DNA of 64,000 nt from JAOUJD01 sp963841815 (GTDB lineage Bacteria; Pseudomonadota; Gammaproteobacteria; Burkholderiales; Burkholderiaceae_F), in assembly GCA_963841815.1 (NCBI GenBank), contig CAWJEE010000013.1, positions 124,001-188,000 on the forward strand. The letters run 5' to 3'. Positions within the stretch are counted from its first letter, which is position 1; each line of letters starts with the position of its first letter. Below, in pieces: positions 47,507 through 56,861 of the stretch. The position numbers and the translations under genes were made by a program. Under the pieces are notes generated by a model that was given only the letters and a program-made list of their open reading frames with translations, searched no databases and was not told the DNA's origin.

Positions 47507-49185
47507 ATGCCTGCCACTCGCGAGGGAACGATGCGGGACCAGTATCGCGCGCTGTACGACGATTTCCGCTGGCACGTCCCGCGCGAGTTCAACATCGCCG
47601 AGGCGTGCTGCCGGCGCTGGGCGCAGGAGTCCTCGCGCATCGCGCTGCATTACGAGGACGAGGCGGGCAGTGGCGGTTCTTACACCTACGCTGCCTTGCA
47701 GGCCGACGCCAACCGCCTCTCCAACGCGCTGCAGTCGCTCGGCGTGAAGCCCGGTGACCGCGTCGCGATCGTCCTGCCGCAGAGCCCCGAGACCGTCGTG
47801 TCGCACGTGGCCATCTACCAGATGGGCGCGGTGGCGATGCCGCTGTCGCTGCTGTTCGGGCCCGATGCGCTCGAGTACCGGCTGCAGAACAGCGAGACCG
47901 TCGTCGCGATCGTCGACGCCAGCGCCCTGCCCGCGTTCGCGTCGATCCGCGCCAATTGTCCCGCGCTGAAGCACCTGGTCGTCGTCGGAATGGACGACGG
48001 CGAAGGCCACGCGTGGAGCGCGCTGCTGCTCGAGGTCCGAGCGACCGCTTCGCGCTCGTGACGACGCTGGCCGAGGATCCGGCGCTGCTGATCTACACCA
48101 GCGGGACGACCGGCCCTCCGAAGGGCGCGCTGATGCCGCACCGCGCGCTGATCGGCAACCTGCCCGGCTTCGTGGCGTCGCAGGACTGGTTTCCGCAGAA
48201 GGGCGACGTCTTCTGGTCGCCGGCCGACTGGGCGTGGACCGGCGGCCTGATGGACGCGCTGCTGCCGACGCTGTACTTCGGATTCCCGATCGTCGGCGCG
48301 CGCGGCCGCTTCTCGCCCGAGCGCGCGTTCGAACTGATGCAGCGCTACCGCGTCACCAGCGCGTTCCTGTTCCCGACGGCGCTGAAGATGATGATGAAGA
48401 GCGTCGCCGAGCCGCGCTCGCGCTACGCGCTCCGCCTGCGGTCGATGATGAGCGCTGGCGAGTCGGTCGGCGCCACCGTGTTCACCTGGTGCCGCGAGGC
48501 GCTGGGCATCACGGTCAACGAGATGTTCGGCCAGACCGAGATGAACTACATCGTCGGCAACTCGCAGCTCAGGTGGCCCGCGCGCCCGGGCAGCATGGGG
48601 CGTCCCTATCCGGGACACCGCGTGGCGGTGATCGACGACGACGGCAAGGTCCTGCCGCCCGGCACCGTCGGCGAAGTGGCGATCAACCGGCGCGACATCC
48701 ACGGCGACCTCGACCCGATCTTCTTCCTCGGCTACTGGCGCAACGCGACGGCGACGAAGAACAAGTTCACCGGCGACTGGTCGCGCACCGGGGACCTCGC
48801 CAGCGCCGACGACGACGGCTATCTCTGGTACCAGGGCCGCGCCGACGATGTGTTCAAGGCCGCGGGTTACCGGATCGGACCGAGCGAGATCGAGAACTGC
48901 CTCGTGAAGCACCGCGCCGTCGCCAACGTCGCGGTCGTGCCGAAGCCGGACGCGGAACGCGGCGCCGTGGTCAAGGCGTACGTCGTGCTGGCAGCGGGCT
49001 TCGAAGGCTCGCCGGCGCTGGTCGACGAACTGCAGAAGCACGTTCGCGGCCAGCTCGCGCCCTACGAGTATCCGAAGGAAATCGAGTTCATCGCCGAACT
49101 CCCGATGACGACGACCGGCAAGGTGCAGCGTCGCGTGCTGCGCGACCTCGAAGCGAAGCGCGCGGCAGGCGCAGAAGGACACTGA
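47507..49185 (+). CDS. acyl-CoA synthetase, AMP-binding (frameshifted)
   Basis: Adenylate-forming CoA ligase, about 559 residues. The A3 motif is LLIYTSGTTGPPKGALMPHR; MFGQTEMNYIVGN, YRIGPSEIENCLVKHRAV and PMTTTGKVQRRVLRDLE (catalytic Lys) complete the core. The fold type is that of acetyl- or medium-chain acyl-CoA synthetases; the substrate is not assigned. One base must be corrected near 48040. Start 47507 or ATG 47531, which has GAGGGA upstream. It runs into the hydrolase gene after two bases. Confidence 0.87.
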
Positions 49186-49187
49186 AG

Positions 49188-49742
49188 ATGAGACTCAAGC
49201 GCGAAGACTCCCTGCTGCTCGTCATCGACATCCAGCGCAAGCTCGCGCCGGCCATCCTCGACCACGAGCGCGTCACCGCCCGCACCGGGGCGCTCGTCAC
49301 CGCGGCTGACCTGTTCGGCATACCGAAGCTGATCACGGAGCACTGCCCGCAGCAGATCGGCGCGCTGGTCGAGCCGTTGCGCAGCCGCTTCGACGCGGAC
49401 GACATCTTCGAGAAGACCGCCTTCGCGGCGACCGATCACCCCGAGTTCGTGCGGAAGGTGCTTGCGGCCGGGCGACGGCAGGTCGTCATGACCGGCATGG
49501 AGACGCACGTGTGCGTGATGCAGGCGGCCCTGGGATTGCGGTCCGAAGGATTCGATGTCTGGATCGTCGACGATGCGGTCGGCTCCCGGCCCGCCGCGCA
49601 GCGCGATCGCGAACTGGCGCTCGCGCGCCTGGCGCACGCCGGCTGCGTCGTCGCCGGCACCGAGACCGTGCTCTTCGAGTGGACGAAGTTCGCAACCGAC
49701 GAACGCTTCCGATCGATGCTCGCGCTGGTGAAGAGCTTCTAG
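49188..49742 (+). CDS. isochorismatase-family cysteine hydrolase
   Basis: A 184-residue hydrolase with the Asp-Lys-Cys triad: Asp14 in LLVIDIQRKL, Lys76 in FEKTAFAA and Cys109 in GMETHVCVMQAALGL. The family covers nicotinamidase, ureidoacrylate and N-carbamoyl hydrolases; the activity here is unknown. It starts two bases after the acyl-CoA synthetase stop, so both share a transcript. Confidence 0.88.
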   Translation: MRLKREDSLLLVIDIQRKLAPAILDHERVTARTGALVTAADLFGIPKLITEHCPQQIGALVEPLRSRFDADDIFEKTAFAATDHPEFVRKVLAAGRRQVVMTGMETHVCVMQAALGLRSEGFDVWIVDDAVGSRPAAQRDRELALARLAHAGCVVAGTETVLFEWTKFATDERFRSMLALVKSF

Positions 49743-50020
49743 CGGCGGCTGTCGCGGGGTGTCGTCACTCCGGTTTCAGTGACCGGCATCACCGAGAGCT
49801 CGGCGTCAGTCGCGCACCGACGCGAAGACGCGCCGCTCGCGCCGTCGCGCGAGTTGGCTAGGCCGACGGATATTCCGGGACTCGACTCAATCCCGCGCGA
49901 CGAACGCGCTGGACGCTCTGCTGCCGCTGGCCACTACAAACTCCTCCGTCGCTCGAACCTTCCCTCGAGCGATCCGGCGGCCGTGCCTCGGCCGCTACCG
50001 CGCCAACCAAGGAGGAGCCT

Positions 50021-50341
50021 ATGACAACGACACGAAAACTCACGAGCGGCCTGGCGGCCGTCGCCGCCGCGCTGCTCGCGCTGCCGGCAACCGCGCAGAC
50101 GACCGCCCCACCCGAAGGACGGCTGCTCGCGTCCAACTGCTTCCAGTGCCACGGCACCGACGGCCGCAGCGGCTTCGAGGAGATCAACGGCAAGTCCTCG
50201 ACCGAGATCTACAGCAAGCTGAAGGAGATGCAGCGCAAGCAGCCGGGCACCGAGGACTACGACATCATGGTTCCGCATGCCAAGGGCTACACCGACGCCC
50301 AGCTGCTGAAGATCTCCCAGTACCTTTCGACGATCCGCTGA
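50021..50341 (+). CDS. monoheme cytochrome c, sulfide dehydrogenase subunit (FccA/SoxE-like)
   Basis: A 106-residue periplasmic cytochrome with signal LAAVAAALLALPATAQ, heme motif CFQCHG and axial Met in YDIMVPHAKGY. Segments GFEEINGKSSTEIYSKLKEM and YTDAQLLKISQYLSTIR are typical of the cytochrome partner of flavocytochrome c sulfide dehydrogenase. It has one heme, unlike the diheme FccA of Allochromatium. It starts 9 bases upstream of the flavoprotein gene. The 278 bases before it show a good ribosome-binding site (AAGGAGGAG) but no assigned promoter. Confidence 0.88.
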   Translation: MTTTRKLTSGLAAVAAALLALPATAQTTAPPEGRLLASNCFQCHGTDGRSGFEEINGKSSTEIYSKLKEMQRKQPGTEDYDIMVPHAKGYTDAQLLKISQYLSTIR

Positions 50342-50350
50342 GGTGACGCC

Positions 50351-51716
50351 ATGAACTACACACGCAGGACATGGCTCACGGCCGCGGGCGCCGTGGGATT
50401 CAGCGCCGCACTGACCCGCTGCGGCGGCGGCGATCCGCTTGCCTCGGCGACGACCGATGCCGCTTCCGCACCCCTCGCGGACGCCGCGCGCTCCAGGCGC
50501 ACACCGCCGACGGTGGTCAGCGGCACCACCGGCCGCGTCGTCGTCGTCGGCGGCGGCATGGCCGGACTGGCGGCCGCCAAGTACCTGAAGGTGTGGGGCG
50601 GCTCCGGCGTGCAGGTGACGCTGGTCGAACGCAACCCGTCGTACACCTCGAACATCCTCAGCAACCTGGTCCTCACCGGGCAGCGCACGGTGTCGAGCCT
50701 CGTGTACAGCTATTCCACCGTGAAGCAGAACTACGGGGTCGACATCCGGCAGGGGACCGTCGTCGGCATCGACCCGGTCGGCAAGAAGGTCACGCTGGCG
50801 GACGGCAGCACGCTCCAGTACGACCGCCTGATCGTCGCGCCCGGCGTCGTGTTCGACGTCCTGCCGGGCCTCGAGTCCGACGCGGCGCGCAGCCGGGTCG
50901 TGCACGCGTGGCAGGCCGGCCCCGAAACGACGACGCTGCGCAACCAGCTCGTCGCCATGCCGGCCGGCGGGACCTTCGTGATGACGATCCCCGCCTCGCC
51001 GTACCGCTGCCCGCCGGGCCCGTACGAGCGCGCCTGCGTCGTCGCCGACTGGCTGAAGCGCAACAAGCCGGGATCGAAGGTCATCGTGCTCGATGCCAAC
51101 GCAGGCATACAGGCGGAAAGACACACGTTCGAGACCGCGTTCGCCGGACTGTTCGCGGGAATCGTCGAATACGTTCCCAACGCCGCGGTGAACGTCGATC
51201 GACACCGGGCCAGTCGCGGATCGCCGTCGATTCGGCTGAATGGGCGACCTTCGTCGGCGACGTCGTCAACGCGATCCCGCCGCAGCGCGCAGGCAAGGTC
51301 GTCAGCGACAACGGGCTTGCCAATGCCGTCGGCGGCGTGGGCCGGCGTCAAGGCCGCGACGTTCGAATCGACCGCGGCCGCGGGGGTGCACGTGATCGGC
51401 GACTCCTGCAGCGCCGGCATCCCGAAAGCCGGTCACATCGGCAACCAGGAAGGCAAGACCGCGGCGGACGCGATCCTGCGCGCGTTCCGCGGACTGGCGC
51501 CCGACACCGACGTGGTGGTCAACTCGGCGTGCTACTCGCCGATCACCGCGTCGACCGCGTCGTGGCTGACGGCGCTCTACCAGTACGACGCGTCGAGGCC
51601 ACAGCGGCTACAGGATCGTCGGCGGCGCAACGTCGGAGGCGGCCAGCCCGACATCCGACAACTACAGCGAGATGAACAAGTGGTTCGGCACGCTGATGGG
51701 CGAGACGTTCGCCTGA
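50351..51716 (+). CDS. fccB: flavoprotein subunit of sulfide dehydrogenase, FccB/SoxF-like (three frameshifts)
   Basis: FAD enzyme that oxidises sulfide and passes electrons to the cytochrome subunit. The N-terminus has RRTWLTAAGAVGFSAAL, Tat-like with a possible lipobox LTRC. FAD-binding VVVVGGGMAGLAAAKYLK (63-80), FRCPP-type redox segment YRCPPGPYERACVVADWL and GDSCSAGIPKAGHIGNQEGK are family features. The covalent flavin Cys of classical FccB (in Thr-Cys-x-Leu-Ser-Asn) is Asn here (SNILSNLVL). Corrections near 51195, 51335 and 51600 yield an end NKWFGTLMGETFA. Confidence 0.88.
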
Positions 51717-51751
51717 GCGTCGAGGCGCTGGAGGACCGAGGGCGCCGGATA

Positions 51752-52227
51752 CTAGGCGCCCTCGCCCACCATCATCTTGCCGACCGCGGTCGCGACCAGC
51801 ACACCGTGCTGGTTGCGCGCTTCGCACTCGGCCGTGACGATGCCGCCGCCCCGCGCAGGCTTCGGCGCGAGAGCGACGACCGTCCACGTGATCCGCAGCG
51901 TGTCGCCGGCGCGCACCGGCGCGAGGAAGCGCGTGTCGTGCTCGAGATAGCCGATCGCGGTGCCGGCGGCGAGATTGCCGAACGGGGCGCTCATCAGCGC
52001 GGACGTGATCACCCCGTGCAGGATGCAGCCGCCGAACCGCGAGCGTCCGGCGAAGTCGGCGTCGACGTGCAGCGGGTTGAAGTCGCCGATCAGGCGCGCC
52101 CCGTCGGCGAGGTGGCCGTCGGTGACCTGAACGTCGTCGCCGAAGCGAGTCGCCCACGCGCGAACTGCGAGAACCGGCGCCCCGCGTACGGCGCACGCGG
52201 CCGCGGCACGATCAAGCGGTCACTCAC
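51752..52227 (-). CDS. MaoC-like hydratase (two frameshifts)
   Basis: Hot-dog-fold enoyl-CoA hydratase-type protein. After corrections near 52145-52160 it reads PYAGRRFSQFA, FGDDVQVTDGHLADGARLIG, DFNPLHVDADFAGRSRFGGC with the catalytic Asp-His motif, then ILHGVITSALMSAPFGNLAA and CEARNQHGVLVATAVGKMMV. About 158 residues. The probable substrate is a 3-hydroxyacyl or enoyl-CoA. The GTG at 52227 overlaps the end of the upstream hypothetical gene. Confidence 0.75.
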
Positions 52228-52700
52228 GCGAAATGGTGGCGGGGCGGCGCCCGCGTGGCTGCGGGCGGTAGCTCGCCTCGGCCTTGGCCGCCTCGAGGAT
52301 CTGGGGACGGTCGTCGGGGCCGGCGTCGATCAGTTCGGTGACGAAGGCGTGCGGGATCTCGAGATAGCGACGGCGATCGGGGCGGTAGGTGACTTCGCGC
52401 CAGCCCTGCTGCGCCAGCCATATCCACAGCGAGTCGGTCATTCCGGCCTGCACGATCATGCGGTAATTCACCGTGCGTGACGCGCGCGCCCACGCCGGGC
52501 TTGGTACGCGCCGGCGGCATGGCGCGCGGGCGCCGGATCCGGAACAAGGTCCGGGCCAGACTTCGCAATTCGTTGATCAAGGCCGACTGCTCCTTCCGCA
52601 GTCTGGCCACTTTAGCGGCCGAATCGCCGGACGGCAATCCGGAAGTGGCCCCGACGAAGCTAGGGCCTGCCAGCGCCTGGCTCGCGCATGTGCGATTCAA
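52220..52700 (-). CDS. hypothetical protein, paralogue A (frameshifted)
   Basis: The C-terminal 83 residues (to 52471) are clear: IVQAGMTDSLWIWLAQQGWR, YLEIPHAFVTELIDAGPDDR and PQILEAAKAEA. A plausible N-terminal part (KVARLRKEQSALINELRSLA, basic and helical, from about 52700) joins after one frame correction near 52478. The C-terminal part is clearly related to the neighbouring protein at 52714. No known family or motif is recognised. Confidence 0.55.
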
Positions 52701-52713
52701 GCGTAAACAGTCG

Positions 52714-53106
52714 CTAGGTCACGCGGGAGGGCGTGCGTTCGGGGAAGACGACCCGCGTGGTGCCGCCGCGGGCGGAGTGCCGGATGGCCGCCAGCAGGAC
52801 CCGGTCCCGATCGTCGGCCGGGCCGTCGAACAACCGCGTGACCAGGGACGTGGGAAGCGGCCTGAAACGAAGCCGGTTCTCGCCCGGCCGCAACTCGCGC
52901 CAGCCGAGCCTGACGAGCCACTGCCAGAGGTCGTCGCTCATGCCAGCCTGGACCGTCAAGCGCAGACCGGCGCAGCACAGCGTCGCGCCGATCGCCGGCC
53001 GGGCGGCCTCGCGGCCCCGCTGCCGCTCGCTCCTGCGCCCGAGCAGTTCCCCGATGGGTGTGCTGAACAATCGTCGACCAGTCCATTGATCCTCCGGCAG
53101 GGTCAC
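52714..53106 (-). CDS. hypothetical protein, paralogue B
   Basis: A 130-residue protein. The C-terminal half LTVQAGMSDDLWQWLVRLGW, RPLPTSLVTRLFDGPADDRD and RVLLAAIRHSA aligns with paralogue A (shared VQAGM-D-LW-WL-GWRE, then a DD-R block). The N-terminal half is basic (GELLGRRSERQRGREAARPA). It is 13 bases upstream of paralogue A on the same strand. No homologue is recognised; it may be a lineage-specific regulatory or structural protein. Confidence 0.6.
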   Translation of the reverse strand: MTLPEDQWTGRRLFSTPIGELLGRRSERQRGREAARPAIGATLCCAGLRLTVQAGMSDDLWQWLVRLGWRELRPGENRLRFRPLPTSLVTRLFDGPADDRDRVLLAAIRHSARGGTTRVVFPERTPSRVT

Positions 53107-53213
53107 CAGACTCTAGCCAACGGGCGCAGGGGAAACGATCCCTCGTGAGGGCGATCGCGCCGTTCGGGTCATCCAGGAGGTTGCCCGCGACGGCGGCCCG
53201 AAAACCTGGGGGA

Positions 53214-54002
53214 TCAGGGCTCGAGCGCGCGGAGTTCGTCCTCGTCGAACCCGGCCGCGCGGCGCGCCGGGAGGTTGAACGGGCCGCGCAAGCGTGGCGC
53301 CCGATGAACGGCGGACAGTTCGGAGTAGGCCTGTCGGACGTCGAGGCCGCGCAGCGTGCACAGGAACCGGAACCACCGGTTCCCGATCGCCACGTGCCCG
53401 ATCTCGTCACGCAGGATCACGTCGATGACCTGCGCCGACGCGTCGTCGCCGGCCGCGGCGAGCTTCGCGCGGATCGCCGGGGAGGCATCCAGGCCCCGCG
53501 CTTCCAGCGTCCGCGGCACCAGCGCCATCCGGGCGAGGACGTCGGCGGCGGTCCGTTCCGCCATCTCCCACAGTCCGTCGTGCGCGGGAAAGTCGCCGTA
53601 CGCTGCTCCAAGCGCGGCAAGCCGCTCGCACAGCAGGCTGAAGTGCGTGGCTTCCTCGTCGGCCACGCGCAGCCAGTCGAGGTAGTACGCCTCCGGCATT
53701 CCGCCGAAGCGCCAGACCGCGTCCAGCGCGAGGTTGATGGCGTTGAATTCGATGTGAGCGATGGCGTGCAGCAGTGCCGCGCGCCCCTCGGGCGTGCCCG
53801 CCGGACGCCGCGCCAGTTCGGCGGGACGGACGAGGGCCGGACGCGTCGGCCGACCGGGAATGTCCGCCGGCGCCTCCAGTTCCAGCGCAGGATCGGGCGG
53901 CGGTGCCGACATGGCGAGCGCGTGCACCGCGCACACCTTGGCGGCCGGATCGGCGACGCGCAGCGCCGCGAGCGCGCCGCCACGCAGTTCTCGTGGACTC
54001 AT
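53214..54002 (-). CDS. DUF455 ferritin-like protein
   Basis: A 262-residue helical protein of the DUF455 family, a ferritin-like fold with di-metal ligands: HIEFNAINLALDAVWRF, ADEEATHFSLLCERLAALG and DEIGHVAIGNRWFRFLC each supply Glu and His. Members are related to the ring-hydroxylating ferritin-like enzymes such as MiaE; the substrate is unknown. The ATG at 54002 overlaps the stop of the repeat reading frame upstream. Confidence 0.82.
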   Translation of the reverse strand: MSPRELRGGALAALRVADPAAKVCAVHALAMSAPPPDPALELEAPADIPGRPTRPALVRPAELARRPAGTPEGRAALLHAIAHIEFNAINLALDAVWRFGGMPEAYYLDWLRVADEEATHFSLLCERLAALGAAYGDFPAHDGLWEMAERTAADVLARMALVPRTLEARGLDASPAIRAKLAAAGDDASAQVIDVILRDEIGHVAIGNRWFRFLCTLRGLDVRQAYSELSAVHRAPRLRGPFNLPARRAAGFDEDELRALEP

Positions 54003-54172
54003 CCCGGGATTGTAGAAAGGCCGTCGCGGTCGAACGCGACAAGCGCCCTGACTGGACTACCCTCGCGCTCCGCGCTCGGGATGAGCGCTTCGGAGCGGCC
54101 GCGCGCGCTTATGGGACTACCCTCGCGCTGCGCGCTCGGGATGAGCGCTTCGGGGCGGCCGCGCGCGCTCAT
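53999..54172 (-). CDS. small reading frame built from the 60-base repeat
   Basis: A 57-residue frame read MSARGRPEALIPSAQREGSP then ISARGRSEALIPSAEREGSP and a short tail. Its ATG overlaps the GntR stop (ATGA, 54169-54172) and its stop overlaps the DUF455 ATG (ATGA, 53999-54002). It may be translated by coupling or may be a by-product of the repeat. Confidence 0.35.
   Translation of the reverse strand: MSARGRPEALIPSAQREGSPISARGRSEALIPSAEREGSPVRALVAFDRDGLSTIPG
54054..54172. repeat. tandem 60-base direct repeat
   Basis: Two copies offset by exactly 60 bases, differing at only a few positions. Each contains CCTCGCGCT, GGGATGAGCGCTTCGG and CGGCCGCGCGCGCT. The repeat lies between the GntR stop and DUF455 start and codes in frame on the minus strand. 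Dispersed copies elsewhere are likely but not visible here. Confidence 0.9.
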
Positions 54173-54841
54173 GCCGCCCTGCGCTCGGCCGCTTCCAGTT
54201 CCGCTCCGACGCGCTCGCTCGCGTCGCGCACGTGCTCGGCGATCAGGCGCGACGCCGCCTTGCGGTCGCCTGCAGCGATCGCGTCGAGGATCGACGCGTG
54301 CTCGCGCCACACCTTCTCGGTGAAGCGTGGTCGCTGCAGCACTTCGCCCATCGACCGCCGCAGGTGCTGCCAGTGCAGTTGCATCGATTCGAGCACCAGC
54401 GGATTGCCGCTCGCCTCGTAGATGAAGTTGTGGAAGTCGATGTCCGCCTGCAGCGCCGCGTGGGCGTCGCCCGCCGCCGCCACGCGCTTGCCCTTCGCGA
54501 CGAGCGCGCGCCCGCGCTCGATCTGCTGCGGCGTGGCGCGGTCCGCCGCGAGCGCCGCCGCCCACGGTTCGAGCACGGAACGGAACTCGTAGATCGCGTC
54601 GAAGTGCCGGCGGTCGGCCGGCGCCACCTGCGAGTCCGCGCCGTCCGTGTTCGACCAGGAAGCCCTGCTGGCGCAGCAGGCCGAGCGCGCTCATCACCGG
54701 CTGCCGCGACACCTGGAGCCGGGCCGCGAGCTCGTCCTGCGTGACCCGCGCGCCCGCGGGCAGCACGCCCTCGCAGATGGCGTCGAGGATGCGTTCGTAC
54801 ACCTGCTCGACGAGCGTCTTCTGCGGCTTCAGCGATTTCAT
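54169..54841 (-). CDS. GntR-family (FCD) transcriptional regulator (frameshifted)
   Basis: Regulator of about 223 residues. The winged helix reads LVEQVYERILDAICEGVLPA, GARVTQDELAARLQVSRQPV and MSALGLLRQQGFLVEHGR. After a correction near 54645 the FCD ligand domain follows: FDAIYEFRSVLEPWAAALAA, DIDFHNFIYEASGNPLVLES and WREHASILDAIAAGDRKAAS with the metal-binding Asp and His. FCD members usually sense organic acids. It is divergent from the mutase operon, 117 bases away, so likely its repressor. Confidence 0.83.
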
Positions 54842-54913
54842 CGGTGCGCTCCGGCAAATTCGCGGGACGCACTGCGGGTTGACAGCCGTGGTGCCGTCCT
54901 CGAAACTGCGACT

Positions 54914-54925
54914 ATCGTATACGGT
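54914..54925. promoter_or_regulatory. candidate GntR/FCD operator
   Basis: CGTATACG palindrome (54916-54923) within TATCGTATACGGTAT. The core GTATAC is the usual half-site junction in FCD-regulator operators (T-G-T-A-T-A-C-A type). It lies in the divergent promoter region of the mutase operon and the regulator gene. Confidence 0.55.
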
Positions 54926-54958
54926 ATTCAGTATTCCTCCAATCCCACGGACCTTCCA

Positions 54959-55366
54959 ATGACCTCCCCCATTCGCGTTCTCCTCGCCAAGGTCGGCCTC
55001 GACGGGCACGACCGCGGCGTCAAGGTCGTCGCCCGCACGCTGCGCGACGCGGGCATGGACGTCGTCTACTCCGGCCTGCATCGCACGCCGGAAGAAGTCG
55101 TCAACACCGCGATCCAGGAGGACGTCGACGTCCTCGGGGTCAGCCTGCTGTCCGGCGTGCAGCTCACCGTGTTTCCGAAGCTCTTCAAGCTGCTGGAGGA
55201 TCGCGGCGCCAACGACATCATCGTCATCGCCGGGGGCGTGATGCCCGCCGAGGACGTCGCCGCGATCAAGAAGATGGGGGTGCGCGAAGTCCTGCTGCAG
55301 GACACGCCGCCGCAACGGATCGTCGAGACGCTCACTCGGCTGGTCGCCGAACGCGGACCGCGCTGA
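54959..55366 (+). CDS. hcmB: B12-binding small subunit of acyl-CoA mutase (2-hydroxyisobutyryl-CoA mutase type)
   Basis: A 135-residue cobalamin-binding domain subunit. The DxHxxG motif is LDGHDRG (Asp15, His17, Gly20; the His ligates cobalt from below), with VSLLSG (61-66) and AGGV for the nucleotide tail. The split form, small subunit plus a separate large subunit, occurs in isobutyryl-CoA and 2-hydroxyisobutyryl-CoA mutases, unlike the single-chain methylmalonyl-CoA mutase large subunit. It is the first gene of the operon. Naming as HcmB depends on the large subunit. Confidence 0.85.
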   Translation: MTSPIRVLLAKVGLDGHDRGVKVVARTLRDAGMDVVYSGLHRTPEEVVNTAIQEDVDVLGVSLLSGVQLTVFPKLFKLLEDRGANDIIVIAGGVMPAEDVAAIKKMGVREVLLQDTPPQRIVETLTRLVAERGPR

Positions 55367-55414
55367 GCACGGCGCGGCTCGCACCCGGCGCGGGCCCTTC
55401 CCCAAAGGAAAGAC

Positions 55415-56861
55415 ATGCAGATGGAACAGTGGTCCTATCCGGCCACCTACGACGAGCAGCTACTTCCCGTCCCCGGACAGCCGCTACTGGTTTCCCGTGC
55501 GCGAGACCATGCCCGCCGGCGACCGCGAGCGCGCGATCCTCGAGCGCCTGCAGCAGGTGTGCCGGTACGCGTATGAACACGCGCCCTTCTATCGCCGCAA
55601 GTGGGACGCGGCAGGCTTTCATCCCGAGCCAGCTGAAGTCGCTCGAGGACTTCGAGTCGCGCGTGCCGGTCGTCACCAAGAACGGACCTGCGCGAATCGC
55701 AGGCCGCGACTCCGCCGTTCGGCGACTACCTGTGCATCCCGGAGAGCGAGGTCTTCCACGTGCACGGCACGAGCGGTACGACCGGCCGTCCGACCGTCTT
55801 CTCGGTCGGTCGCAACGACTGGCGCACGATCGCCAACGCGCACGCCCGCATCATGTGGGCGATGGGGATGCGGCCCGGCGACCTCATCTGCGTCGCAGCG
55901 GTCTTCAGCCTCTACATGGGCAGCTGGGGCGCGCTCGCCGGCGCCGAGCGACTCGGCGCCAAGGCGTTCCCGTTCGGCGCCGGCGCGCCAGGCATGAGCG
56001 CGCGCCTCGTGCAGTGGCTCCACATGATGAAGCCGAAGGGCTTCTACGGTACGCCGAGCTATGCGATCCACCTGATCGAGGTCGCGCGCGACGGAGAAGC
56101 TCGATCCACGCGACTTCGGACTCAGGTACCTGTTCTTCTCGGGCGAACCGGGCGCTTCGGTGCCGGGCGTCAAGGACCGCATCGAGGAGGCCTACGGCGC
56201 GCGCGTCTACGACTGCGGCTCGATGGCCGAGATGAGCCCGTGGATGAACGTGGCGGGCAGCCGGGAGTCGCACCAGGGCATGCTGTGCTGGCAGGACGTC
56301 GTCTACACGGAGGTGTGCGACCCCGCGACCATGCAGCGCGTGCCGTACGGGCAGCGCGGCACGCCGGTCTACACGCACCTCGAGCGCACCAGCCAGCCGA
56401 TGATCCGTCTGCTGTCGGGCGACCTCACGCTGTGGGTCGACGAGCCTAACCCGTGCGGCCGCACCTACCCGCGCCTGCCGCAGGGCATCTTCGGCCGCAT
56501 CGACGACATGTTCACGATCCGCGGCGAGAACATCTATCCGAGCGAGATCGACGCGGCGCTGAACCAGCTCGCGCGCTACGGCGGCGAACACCGGATCGTG
56601 ATCACCCGTGACGCGGCGATGGACGAGTTGCTGCTGCGGGTCGAAGCCGACGAGTCGACGCACCGCGCCGGCGCGAATGCCGTCGAGGGCTTCCGCGCCG
56701 AAGTCGCGCGCAAGCTGCAGACCGTGCTCGGCGTCCGCACCAAGGTCGAGATCGCGGCGCCGCACTCGATCACGCGCACCGACTTCAAGGCGCGCCGCGT
56801 GATCGACGATCGAGAGGTGTTCCGGGAACTGAACGACCAGCTCGCGCGCGAGGGACGATGA
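55415..56861 (+). CDS. hcl: PaaK-family acyl-CoA ligase, probable 2-hydroxyisobutyrate-CoA ligase (about five frameshifts)
   Basis: Adenylate-forming CoA ligase of the phenylacetate-CoA ligase family, the family that includes the 2-hydroxyisobutyrate ligase Hcl of Aquincola. Core motifs: EVFHVHGTSGTTGRPTVFSV (nucleotide loop), GTPSYAIHLIEVARD, YDCGSMAEMSPWMNVAGSRE, GRIDDMFTIRGENIYPSEID and HSITRTDFKARRV (catalytic Lys region). Corrections are needed near 55458, 55625, 55685, 55720 and 56095. AAGGA precedes ATG 55415. Position between the mutase genes supports activation of the mutase substrate. Confidence 0.78.

Noticed and set aside
54054..54172. A CRISPR array or CRISPR-like repeat
   Set aside because: Two adjacent 60-base copies have no spacer, no further units, and no cas gene is in view.
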